Of a stretch of 5,611 nucleotides of DNA, positions 1 to 5,611 are shown piece by piece (the first letter of the stretch is position 1; every line of letters begins with the position of its first letter). The position numbers and the translations under genes are program-made. The stretch is from JAZDMK01 sp043800975 (GTDB lineage Bacteria; Bacteroidota; Bacteroidia; Bacteroidales; JAHJDW01). The stretch covers positions 1 to 5,611 of the forward strand of contig JAZDMK010000282.1 of assembly GCA_043800975.1 (NCBI GenBank). The letters run 5' to 3'. The notes beneath the pieces were generated by a model. It saw nothing but the letters and a program-made list of their open reading frames with translations. It was not told the origin of the DNA and made no database searches.

Positions 1-668
1 TATTTTTTAATTAATTCTAACTGCTGATAGGTTCCATATTCATCATCCGTTCCCTGAATTGCGAGAATCGGCGATTGAATTTTCTTCAACGTATCAAACA
101 TATTCCAGTTTTTAAAATCATCACGCAACCAGGTTTCAACCCACCCATAGAGCATCAGGTCCGTTTTTTCACCATGGTACTTCGCAAGTCCTTCCCTGAG
201 CTTTCCTTTTTCGTATGCTTCTTCTGCTTTCATCAAACCATTGCATGAAAATTCTTCGATGACTACATGGGCTGCTTCGCTAACAACGCCCAAAACCTTA
301 TCTGGATAATGTGCCGCATGAATCAAAGCAATCGTGGCTCCGTCACTATGACCAAATAAAAAAAAATTTCTTGTGATTCCAATTTTTGTAAGCAATTCAT
401 TCAATTCGTCAGCTTGTTCAAAAACAAAATTATTGCTTCTTGGACCGCTTAATATTTCTGATTTTCCATGACCATAGCGGTCATATACGAGAAATGAAAA
501 AAAATTTTCCATGCAAAACTCTTCAGGGAAATTTTTCCATTGCTGAATAGATCCAAGCCCTTCATGAAGAAAAACAATCAATGGTTTGTTTTCTGAATCA
601 TCAACCAGAGTCAACTCGTAATATAGTTGATGACCATTTACATTAACAAAATCTTTAATCTCCTTCAT
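1..668 (-). CDS. Alpha/beta hydrolase, C-terminus cut by window edge
   Basis: An open frame of 222 codons reads leftward from the ATG at 668-666 to the window edge with no stop; the last two bases read TA, so the next codon is Tyr or a stop. The protein has the alpha/beta hydrolase pattern: an oxyanion-side HEGLGS at residues 35-40, VYDRYGHGKS at 61-70, the nucleophile elbow GHSDG at 106-110 with Ser108, and the acid in GTDDEYG at 206-212 (Asp208 or Asp209). The catalytic His should lie beyond the edge; relatives of this HEGLGS/DDEYGT type are, as I recall, about 265 residues long. The substrate cannot be told. It is probably a soluble ester or thioester hydrolase. The start lies 2 bases after the stop of the flavoprotein gene, so the two are very likely co-transcribed and translationally coupled. 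No SD is visible. The gene looks more A+T-rich than its neighbours and carries runs of 8 and 9 T on the coding strand. Confidence 0.88.
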   Translation of the reverse strand, partial: MKEIKDFVNVNGHQLYYELTLVDDSENKPLIVFLHEGLGSIQQWKNFPEEFCMENFFSFLVYDRYGHGKSEILSGPRSNNFVFEQADELNELLTKIGITRNFFLFGHSDGATIALIHAAHYPDKVLGVVSEAAHVVIEEFSCNGLMKAEEAYEKGKLREGLAKYHGEKTDLMLYGWVETWLRDDFKNWNMFDTLKKIQSPILAIQGTDDEYGTYQQLELIKK

Positions 669-670
669 TC

Positions 671-1615
671 TCAAAAGCGCATTGATCCTGCTTCGGTTGC
701 AGCTGCATTAAAATCGATGATCATTTCTTTTACAATTTCACCGGCAGGTTTTATTTCGTGAATCAATCCGGAAACCTGACCAATTTCGAGCTCTCCTTCA
801 TCCAAATCTCCTTCAAACATTCCTCGTTTTGCACGTCCGCTTCCTACTAACTTCAATAGCTCTTCCTTAGATCCACCGCGCATTTCAAGTTCATATATTT
901 CATTGAATAGTTTATTATGCACCAAACGAACCGGTATTAATTTTTTTAGAAGTAAATGTGTATCACCATCTTTTGCATCGAGAATAATTTGTTTAAATTT
1001 TTCATGCGCCGAAGATTCAATTGAGGTAACAAAACGACTTCCCACCTGCACACCTTCTGCTCCCAAAGCAAATGTTGCGAACATCTGCCGGCCAGTACCA
1101 ATGCCACCTGCAGCGATAAGCGGAATGTTCACGGCTTCTCTTACCATAGGTATCAAAACCAACGTAGTTGTTTCTTCTTTTCCGTTATGTCCACCTGCTT
1201 CAAATCCTTCAGCCACGATAGCATCCACACCCACTTCTTCACATTTTTTTGCAAATTTTACATTCGCAATCACATGCACAACAGTAATACCAGCATCTTT
1301 TAATGAGGGTGTCCATGTTGATGGGTTACCGGCAGAAGTAAAAACGATTTTTACTTTTTCCTCTTTGATAATTTCAATCATGTCGGATGCATGCTCGAAA
1401 ATCAAAGGGATGTTCACACCAAAAGGCTTATCAGTTGCGGCTTTGCATTTACGAATGTGTTCACGCAATAAATCGGGTGTCATGGATCCTGCGCCAATCA
1501 GGCCAAGGCCACCTGCCTTACTAACGGCAGAAGCCAGCCTCCAGCCGCTACACCAGATCATTCCACCCTGAACGATCGGGAATTGAATATTGAAGAGTTG
1601 TGTGATTCGGTTCAT
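671..1615 (-). CDS. FMN-dependent nitronate monooxygenase / FabK-like flavoprotein
   Basis: A TIM-barrel flavoprotein of 314 residues, a normal length for the family. Visible motifs are FPIVQGGM at 12-19 (start of the barrel, FMN side), KPFGVN at 63-68, EGFEAGGHNG at 136-145 with the presumed catalytic His143, AAGGIGTGRQ at 168-177 and GAEGVQVGSRF at 185-195 (FMN phosphate binding), and GQVSGLI near the C-terminus. Family members either oxidise alkyl nitronates or, as FabK, reduce enoyl-ACP with NAD(P)H. The N-terminus and the EAGGH region look very like pneumococcal FabK from memory, so the usual nitronate monooxygenase label is not secure. The ATG at 1615 is chosen because the longer frame begins with TTG at 1666 and its first 17 codons are simply the terminator hairpin and T-run. 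No SD is seen; the bases before the ATG are A-rich. It sits 61 bases after the thiolase and 2 bases before the hydrolase. Confidence 0.9.
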   Translation of the reverse strand: MNRITQLFNIQFPIVQGGMIWCSGWRLASAVSKAGGLGLIGAGSMTPDLLREHIRKCKAATDKPFGVNIPLIFEHASDMIEIIKEEKVKIVFTSAGNPSTWTPSLKDAGITVVHVIANVKFAKKCEEVGVDAIVAEGFEAGGHNGKEETTTLVLIPMVREAVNIPLIAAGGIGTGRQMFATFALGAEGVQVGSRFVTSIESSAHEKFKQIILDAKDGDTHLLLKKLIPVRLVHNKLFNEIYELEMRGGSKEELLKLVGSGRAKRGMFEGDLDEGELEIGQVSGLIHEIKPAGEIVKEMIIDFNAAATEAGSMRF

Positions 1616-1624
1616 GTTTTTTAC

Positions 1625-1663
1625 AAAAAAGAAACGAGTCACTCCCTCACGGAAGTGACTCGT
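1625..1663 (-). terminator. Rho-independent terminator after the thiolase gene
   Basis: Two perfect 10-base arms, ACGAGTCACT and AGTGACTCGT, lie at 1634-1643 and 1654-1663. On the minus-strand RNA the stem extends inward by one U-G and two C-G pairs, giving 13 pairs closed by a GUGA tetraloop of the GNRA class. It is followed directly by UUCUUUUUU (1633-1625). On the plus strand no T-run follows, so it is oriented for the minus-strand cluster. It begins 13 bases after the thiolase stop and ends 9 bases before the ATG of the flavoprotein. I see no TAnnTTTG promoter between it and that ATG, so it may be a partial terminator that lowers expression of the two downstream genes. Confidence 0.85.
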
Positions 1664-1676
1664 CAATAAAAATTAA

Positions 1677-2918
1677 TTACTTCATCTGTTTATACACAAT
1701 CGACACAAGCGTTTTGTCATCACCACCCATGTTGATTGATAAGCCGTAGGGGCGATCTGCAGGAATTGTAATCTGTGCATCACCACATTTTCCTGTCATC
1801 TGTTCCCAGATCGTTACTGCCTGATGAACGCCAGTGGCACCGGTTGGATGTCCCCATCCTACAAGACCTCCCGTTGTATTAAAAGGAATCTTACCGTTTC
1901 GCGCAGTGTTACCTGCAATCACAAAATCAGGGCCTTCACCATGTTTTGCAAAACCAATCGCCTCAACTGCCATGATACCCGCAATTGTAAAACAGTCATG
2001 GGTTTCTACGGTTGCTAATTGTTCTTTCGTAATGCCAGCCGATTCAAGCGCTTTGCGGGCTGCTTCGCGGGTCGTATCCATTACTGTTAAATCTTCGGGT
2101 GCTTTGGTAATATCATTTTCAGCCTGACCCAGTCCAACAATTTCAACTGCATCTTTCACATCAATGCCGCAACGCTTCAAACCTTCTTCTGATACAATTG
2201 CAATAGCAGAAGCACCATCCGAAACTTTTGAACAATCGAAAACATTCAGATTATCTACAAAACCTTTTGGGTTTGGCTCCATCATTCCAAGCGCTTCGAG
2301 ATCTTTGGAAGAATTATGAAACTCCTGCGCAGTAGGACAAAGGCGTGCATTTTCAATGGCATTCACAAACCATTTAGCCATGGCTTTGCGTGTTTTTTCT
2401 TTTCCAAATTTTGCATAGTATGCACCTGCACGATCACTGAATTTTCCGGGAAAGAAATACGCATGTCCGTCTTTTCTTTCTTTGGCCCAACCTGCAGCTG
2501 CAAGAATATCTGCACCATAAATTGCCTTAACCGTATTCTGTACTTCAACACCGAGAACCAAAACTACTTCTGCTGTTTCAGCAAGCACAGAACGAATCCC
2601 GGAAGCCAGCGCCAACGCGCCTGTTCCGCATGCACCTTCGGTTCGTGTGCAGGGTTTATATTTTAATCCTTCATCAATAAATGGAAAAAATCCGGCAAGG
2701 TTCGACTGACGGTTGAAGCGGGCTGCAATAAAATTACCCACTACACATTCATCTACATTTTTTGCGCCACCAATTTGCTTGAGTGTGCCCTGTCCGGCTT
2801 CTTTCATGTATTCTTCCAATCCGGGACGTTCCTTTTTTGGACTGAATTCCTTACGACCGGTTCCCATACTAATGGTGTTATAACCGGCAACCATATATAC
2901 TTTTCTTCTTAATTTCAT
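1677..2918 (-). CDS. SCP2-type thiolase (3-ketoacyl-CoA thiolase / acetyl-CoA acetyltransferase)
   Basis: A 413-residue cytosolic thiolase, presumably cleaving 3-ketoacyl-CoA with CoA to acetyl-CoA and a shortened acyl-CoA, or doing the reverse condensation. The nucleophile is Cys97 in EGACGTG (95-101). HDCF at 307-310 and GHP at 356-358 (His357) mark the SCP2/SCPx thiolase branch, in which HDCF replaces the NEAF motif of FadA-type enzymes. The C-terminal CxG of classical thiolases is absent: the matching region reads SINMGGDD (394-401), so the second catalytic Cys is probably Cys309 of HDCF, as reported for SCP2-thiolases. No sterol carrier domain is fused. The start at 2918 is set by an AGGAGG eight bases upstream that overlaps the stop of the dehydrogenase gene; a Met at residue 9 is less likely. 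The gene follows the dehydrogenase by 12 bases, and the enzyme would act directly after it in beta-oxidation. Chain-length preference is unknown. Confidence 0.93.
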   Translation of the reverse strand: MKLRRKVYMVAGYNTISMGTGRKEFSPKKERPGLEEYMKEAGQGTLKQIGGAKNVDECVVGNFIAARFNRQSNLAGFFPFIDEGLKYKPCTRTEGACGTGALALASGIRSVLAETAEVVLVLGVEVQNTVKAIYGADILAAAGWAKERKDGHAYFFPGKFSDRAGAYYAKFGKEKTRKAMAKWFVNAIENARLCPTAQEFHNSSKDLEALGMMEPNPKGFVDNLNVFDCSKVSDGASAIAIVSEEGLKRCGIDVKDAVEIVGLGQAENDITKAPEDLTVMDTTREAARKALESAGITKEQLATVETHDCFTIAGIMAVEAIGFAKHGEGPDFVIAGNTARNGKIPFNTTGGLVGWGHPTGATGVHQAVTIWEQMTGKCGDAQITIPADRPYGLSINMGGDDKTLVSIVYKQMK

Positions 2919-2926
2919 CTGATGTT

Positions 2927-2932
2927 CCTCCT
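2927..2932 (-). promoter_or_regulatory. Strong Shine-Dalgarno sequence of the thiolase gene
   Basis: The minus strand reads AGGAGG here, eight bases before the thiolase ATG at 2918. Its first two bases are the last two of the dehydrogenase stop codon TAG (2933-2931). A full consensus SD is unusual in Bacteroidota, and no other gene in the window has one. The overlap suggests that ribosomes finishing the dehydrogenase re-initiate on the thiolase. Confidence 0.75.
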
Positions 2933-4268
2933 AGTTTAAATAATCATTAATAGGACCATAGGCATGGAAAAATCCTGTGAGCAAAACTGTGTTCACATCA
3001 TTTTCATTCAACGCCACTTTATCGCTGACAAGCTTTTGTCCGATAGCTTTTGAACGAACTGCGTATTCTGTAGCAAGCTTGGCGCCCATGGTATCCATGG
3101 CTTTCAATTCACCAAAATACTCACGAAGTACTGCATCTTTTTGCTTGTTTCCAACCACAGCTTTCCACGGAAGCATTTTCTGAGGAGCCGCTCCAAGCTT
3201 AGCATCGCAGGATGCAGCCACATCAGCCACATTTACATATGCCTTTTTTGCGGGATCATATATTCCTGTAATCTTTCCTTTTTCATATTTCAGGAAACCA
3301 TCTTTTTGCGAGCCATCGTGGTTCTGTCCGCCTTTCACACCCATTTCCATGAATTTATCCAGCATCGGACTGTGAATCTTTTCATCCTTCACGTGAGGTG
3401 CCATCACTTTCATAATGTATTGGCAAACATCAATACCAACATAATCGATCAGCTGAAAAATTCCCATCGGGCGAACCAGATAATCCTGTGATACTTTATT
3501 GACAACATATACAGCTTCTACGAACGACATGTTTTTTGAAATTTCTTCAGCCAGATTCATTCCGTACAACGCATCACGCATGAAGTGACCATTGCCAATG
3601 AAGCCTGCAAAGTCGTTGCTGGGAACAGCAATCTTACGAAGACTCTTAATATATTCGTGACAGAAAGTAACCAGTTCTTCTTTTGTATTATCGGCTTTAA
3701 TTACTTCAACCAATTTCTGAACAGCAGGTGGGTTGTAGAAATGCACACCCAATACGCGGCCTTCCAGCTTTGCTGCTTCGTCAATATGTGTGATAGGAAT
3801 TGATGAAGTATTTGTGAAGAACCAGGGTTTCTTAGGATTGTTCTGATTAATCTGAGAGAATAATTTAATTTTTAATTCGGGATTTTCACTGGCTGCTTCA
3901 AAAATTAAAGTTGACTCATAGGCTGATTCCACAGTAGTTACCGGCCGAATAATACTCATCACATCTTTCACATACTGATCCACAATTTCATTGTTGTCTA
4001 TCAGGTCAAGTCTGTCTTTGTATACCGCACGCAAAGCAACTGTTTTCTTTTCAGCAGCTTTTCCTACTTGAACCTGCATGTATTTCATCAGGCCTGTGAG
4101 AGCGGGTTGGGAAATATCAAGAGCATACAGTAAAAACTGTTTCCCTTTGTTCTCAGCTTTCAGGCTCAGGTCGGCCATTTCCAATGCAGTGAGGAGCAGA
4201 ATGCCACTGCCCATTTTTCCTGCAGCACCGAGAACTGTAACATTTTCGAATCTGTCTACATAACTCAT
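2931..4268 (-). CDS. 3-hydroxyacyl-CoA dehydrogenase, long form
   Basis: Oxidises 3-hydroxyacyl-CoA to 3-ketoacyl-CoA with NAD+, the third step of beta-oxidation. The N-terminal Rossmann domain carries GAAGKMGSG at 14-22. The catalytic set is complete by spacing to human HAD: Ser155 in NTSSIP, His176 in HFYNPP, Glu188 and Asn226 (human Ser137, His158, Glu170, Asn208). A first C-terminal helical domain runs from about 219 to the GFLKY at 324-328. A further 115 residues end in GFFHAYGP (432-439), which resembles the end of a second, degenerate copy of that domain. At 445 residues it is far longer than single-domain-pair enzymes (about 280-310) and matches the dehydrogenase half of FadB without the crotonase part. 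The normally conserved GFIxNR is GFIGNG here. It starts 40 A+T-rich bases after the hydratase gene with no SD and no visible promoter, so it is probably co-transcribed. Confidence 0.93.
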   Translation of the reverse strand: MSYVDRFENVTVLGAAGKMGSGILLLTALEMADLSLKAENKGKQFLLYALDISQPALTGLMKYMQVQVGKAAEKKTVALRAVYKDRLDLIDNNEIVDQYVKDVMSIIRPVTTVESAYESTLIFEAASENPELKIKLFSQINQNNPKKPWFFTNTSSIPITHIDEAAKLEGRVLGVHFYNPPAVQKLVEVIKADNTKEELVTFCHEYIKSLRKIAVPSNDFAGFIGNGHFMRDALYGMNLAEEISKNMSFVEAVYVVNKVSQDYLVRPMGIFQLIDYVGIDVCQYIMKVMAPHVKDEKIHSPMLDKFMEMGVKGGQNHDGSQKDGFLKYEKGKITGIYDPAKKAYVNVADVAASCDAKLGAAPQKMLPWKAVVGNKQKDAVLREYFGELKAMDTMGAKLATEYAVRSKAIGQKLVSDKVALNENDVNTVLLTGFFHAYGPINDYLN

Positions 4269-4308
4269 AGTTAATTATTTTTAGTTTAATTTATATTTCA
4301 TTTAAAAA

Positions 4309-5079
4309 TTACCAATTGGGAGCTCTTTTTTCCAGAAATGCTTTCATCCCCTCTCCGCTTTCTCCATTGCCAAAAAGATTTCCGAATTCTTTGGCTTCCA
4401 TTTCACTGGCTTCAATCAAACCCATTTCATACCCTTTGCGGATGGCTACTTTACCACGCTTCACTGATACGGGACCTTTTGCAGCAATTTTGGTGGCGAG
4501 TTCCATAACAACTGTCATCAATTGTTCGGGCTCAACCACTTTTTGTACAAGACCCATTCGCAGTGCTTCATCTGCAGTAATCATTTCAGCCGAAAGAATC
4601 AAATACAATGCATTTCCTAAACCGGCAAGCTGTGTTAATCGCTTTGCACCGGCATATCCGGGAATCAAGCCGAGGTTTACTTCGGGCTGACCGAATTTAG
4701 CTTTGGTGCTTGCAATACGCATATCGCAGGCCATGGCCAATTCATTGCCACCACCCAGGCAAAAGCCATTGATTGCAGCAATAACAGGAATTTCAAATTG
4801 TTCAATCGCAAGGAAAACATCCTGTCCGAATTTCGAAAATTTATAACCTTGTTCAGAATTCATATCCGACATTTCAGCAATGTCCGCACCGGCAACAAAA
4901 GCTTTGCCTTCGCCGGTAATAACAAGAACCCGCACATCGTTGCGTTTTTTTAGTTCACCGAGAAAGTGGCTCATTTCCACAAAAAAGTTAGTGTTCAGGG
5001 CATTCATGGCTTCTGGCCGGCTGATAGTCAGCATTGCAATGCCATTCTGAATGTCGGGTTTAAGTTGTTTGTACTCCAT
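4309..5079 (-). CDS. Enoyl-CoA hydratase (crotonase family)
   Basis: Adds water to a trans-2-enoyl-CoA to give 3-hydroxyacyl-CoA, the second step of beta-oxidation, in the cytosol. The 256-residue length is typical of crotonases. The oxyanion-hole segments are KAFVAGADI at 59-67 (Ala65) and CLGGGNELA at 107-115 (Gly110). Both catalytic acids of true hydratases are present: Glu113 in GGGNEL and Glu133 in FGQPEVNLGLIPG, matching rat Glu144 and Glu164. This favours hydratase over crotonase relatives that lack one of them. The ATG at 5079 is chosen because the longer frame begins with TTG at 5112, which lies inside a likely -7 promoter element and adds 11 residues not typical of the family. It is the first gene of the minus-strand cluster, 40 bases before the dehydrogenase. 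A short-chain or branched-chain preference cannot be decided from sequence. Confidence 0.93.
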   Translation of the reverse strand: MEYKQLKPDIQNGIAMLTISRPEAMNALNTNFFVEMSHFLGELKKRNDVRVLVITGEGKAFVAGADIAEMSDMNSEQGYKFSKFGQDVFLAIEQFEIPVIAAINGFCLGGGNELAMACDMRIASTKAKFGQPEVNLGLIPGYAGAKRLTQLAGLGNALYLILSAEMITADEALRMGLVQKVVEPEQLMTVVMELATKIAAKGPVSVKRGKVAIRKGYEMGLIEASEMEAKEFGNLFGNGESGEGMKAFLEKRAPNW

Positions 5080-5109
5080 AGGTTTTTGGGTTAGAGATTT
5101 GAAGGAAGG

Positions 5110-5140
5110 CAAACCTAAAGGAAATTTATTTAAAGAGCAA
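5110..5140 (-). promoter_or_regulatory. Bacteroidota-type promoter of the beta-oxidation cluster
   Basis: The minus strand has TAGGTTTG at 5117-5110, a full match to the -7 consensus TAnnTTTG, and TTG at 5140-5138, exactly 20 bases upstream, matching the core of the -33 element at the usual 19-21 spacing. Transcription would begin near 5098-5105, leaving a leader of about 20-25 bases before the hydratase ATG at 5079. The TTG at 5112-5110 is part of the -7 element, which argues against it as a start codon. Confidence 0.65.
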
Positions 5141-5197
5141 GGATTTAAGAATTTTTAGTAAAAAATAATCCTCCTTTCTTCTTTCAAACTTAACTTC

Positions 5198-5205
5198 TAT
5201 CTTTG
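5198..5205 (+). promoter_or_regulatory. Bacteroidota -7 element of the transporter gene
   Basis: TATCTTTG fits TAnnTTTG fully. The -33 element is weak: TTT stands where TTG is expected at 5175-5177. The likely start site, about 5210-5213, lies only a few bases before the ATG at 5216, so the mRNA would have almost no leader. Confidence 0.5.
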
Positions 5206-5215
5206 AAAAATTATT

Positions 5216-5611
5216 ATGCAACCAACTGATTTGATATTAGCCGGACTTGCTGCTATTGCAGCAGGATTTGTGAATGCTATTGCCGGTGGTGGAACGCTGA
5301 TCACCTTCCCCGTTCTTATGGCTTTGGGCATTCCTCCTGTTGCTGCTAATATCACAAATACGATTGCTCTTTGTCCGGGATATTTTGGAGGAACCTATGC
5401 ACAACGCAAAGATTTATCAGGACAAAAAAATAACATTCTTTCAATAATTCCTGCAGGTATTCTCGGCGGGATAACAGGCGGTCTACTTCTTATTTATACA
5501 GAAGAAAAAACATTCAAAACACTTGTTCCGTATTTGATATTAATCGCTACAATTCTGCTTGCCTTTCAGCCATTGATAAAAAAATTGATTTCAAAAAAAT
5601 CGAATTCCGAG
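5216..5611 (+). CDS. TauE/SafE family (TSUP) membrane transporter, C-terminus cut by window edge
   Basis: An open frame of 132 codons continues past the right edge. The protein is strongly hydrophobic with about four membrane segments (roughly residues 4-34, 43-62, 74-94 and 100-121), separated by short polar loops such as the one around AQRKDL at 62-67. The family signature is seen as NAIAGGGTLITFP at 20-32, followed by LGIPPVAANITNTIAL at 37-52. TSUP proteins are inner-membrane carriers of about 250 residues built from two repeated halves; this is the first half. Characterised members export sulfite or organosulfur anions, but many have unknown substrates, so the substrate here is open. The start is fixed by an in-frame TGA at 5204-5206, only three codons upstream; there is no SD. 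It is transcribed away from the beta-oxidation cluster and need not be related to it. Confidence 0.9.
   Translation, partial: MQPTDLILAGLAAIAAGFVNAIAGGGTLITFPVLMALGIPPVAANITNTIALCPGYFGGTYAQRKDLSGQKNNILSIIPAGILGGITGGLLLIYTEEKTFKTLVPYLILIATILLAFQPLIKKLISKKSNSE

Larger units (their letters stand above)
5080..5215. other. Divergent intergenic region between hydratase and transporter genes
   Basis: This 136-base A+T-rich gap separates two genes that point away from each other and carries a candidate promoter for each. It also holds a run of 17 pyrimidines on the plus strand at 5169-5185. I found no clear inverted repeat that would serve as an operator for a fatty-acid regulator and no small gene. 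Confidence 0.7.

Noticed and set aside
903..1571. A 222-codon open frame on the plus strand opposite the flavoprotein gene
   Set aside because: It mirrors a clearly conserved enzyme gene, has no recognisable motif and has no promoter; it is a by-product of codon use on the other strand. The same holds for the plus-strand frames opposite the thiolase, dehydrogenase and hydratase genes.
1616..1666. N-terminal extension of the flavoprotein from a TTG at 1666
   Set aside because: The 17 extra codons are made of the terminator hairpin and its T-run, while the ATG at 1615 begins exactly at the family's conserved N-terminus.
3086..3100. Two CCATGG palindromes separated by three bases
   Set aside because: They lie inside the dehydrogenase coding sequence (Ala-Met-Asp-Thr-Met-Gly region) and are explained by codons.
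4269..4308. Possible promoter or terminator between hydratase and dehydrogenase genes
   Set aside because: The 40 bases are A+T-rich but hold no TAnnTTTG match and no stem of useful length.
5080..5112. N-terminal extension of the hydratase from a TTG at 5112
   Set aside because: The TTG is part of a -7 promoter match, and the ATG at 5079 gives the usual crotonase length.
5170..5175. AGGAGG on the minus strand in the divergent intergenic region
   Set aside because: No ATG follows on that strand before the hydratase gene, so it is not a ribosome binding site for a small gene; it is part of a pyrimidine-rich run on the plus strand.

Overview
The window looks like a piece of a Bacteroidota chromosome. 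It is fairly A+T-rich, most starts lack a Shine-Dalgarno (SD) sequence, and two sites match the Bacteroidota -7 promoter consensus TAnnTTTG. Genus or family cannot be told from this sequence alone.

Layout: one minus-strand gene cluster fills positions 5079 down to 1, and one divergent plus-strand gene runs off the right edge. In transcription order the cluster holds an enoyl-CoA hydratase (5079-4309), a long two-domain-type 3-hydroxyacyl-CoA dehydrogenase (4268-2931), an SCP2-type thiolase (2918-1677), a strong hairpin that looks like a rho-independent terminator (1663-1625), an FMN flavoprotein of the nitronate monooxygenase/FabK family (1615-671), and an alpha/beta hydrolase cut by the left edge (668-1). 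The plus-strand gene from 5216 encodes the N-terminal half of a TauE/SafE-type membrane transporter. The only sizeable gap, 5080-5215, holds the two divergent promoters.

The first three genes encode, in reaction order, the last three steps of beta-oxidation: hydration of the 2-enoyl-CoA, oxidation of the 3-hydroxyacyl-CoA, and thiolysis. Every family catalytic residue I could place is present. No acyl-CoA dehydrogenase is in the window. The dehydrogenase looks like the dehydrogenase half of a FadB-type protein whose hydratase domain is a separate gene next door. The flavoprotein resembles enoyl-ACP reductase II (FabK) closely enough that a role in reducing an enoyl-thioester is worth considering. 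If so, the cluster could also run in the elongating direction. The hairpin between thiolase and flavoprotein splits the cluster into two expression levels or two units.

I see no mobile element, CRISPR array, tRNA or rRNA. The window is mainly ordinary metabolism; the points worth a second look are the unusual enzyme forms and the transcription and translation signals between genes.
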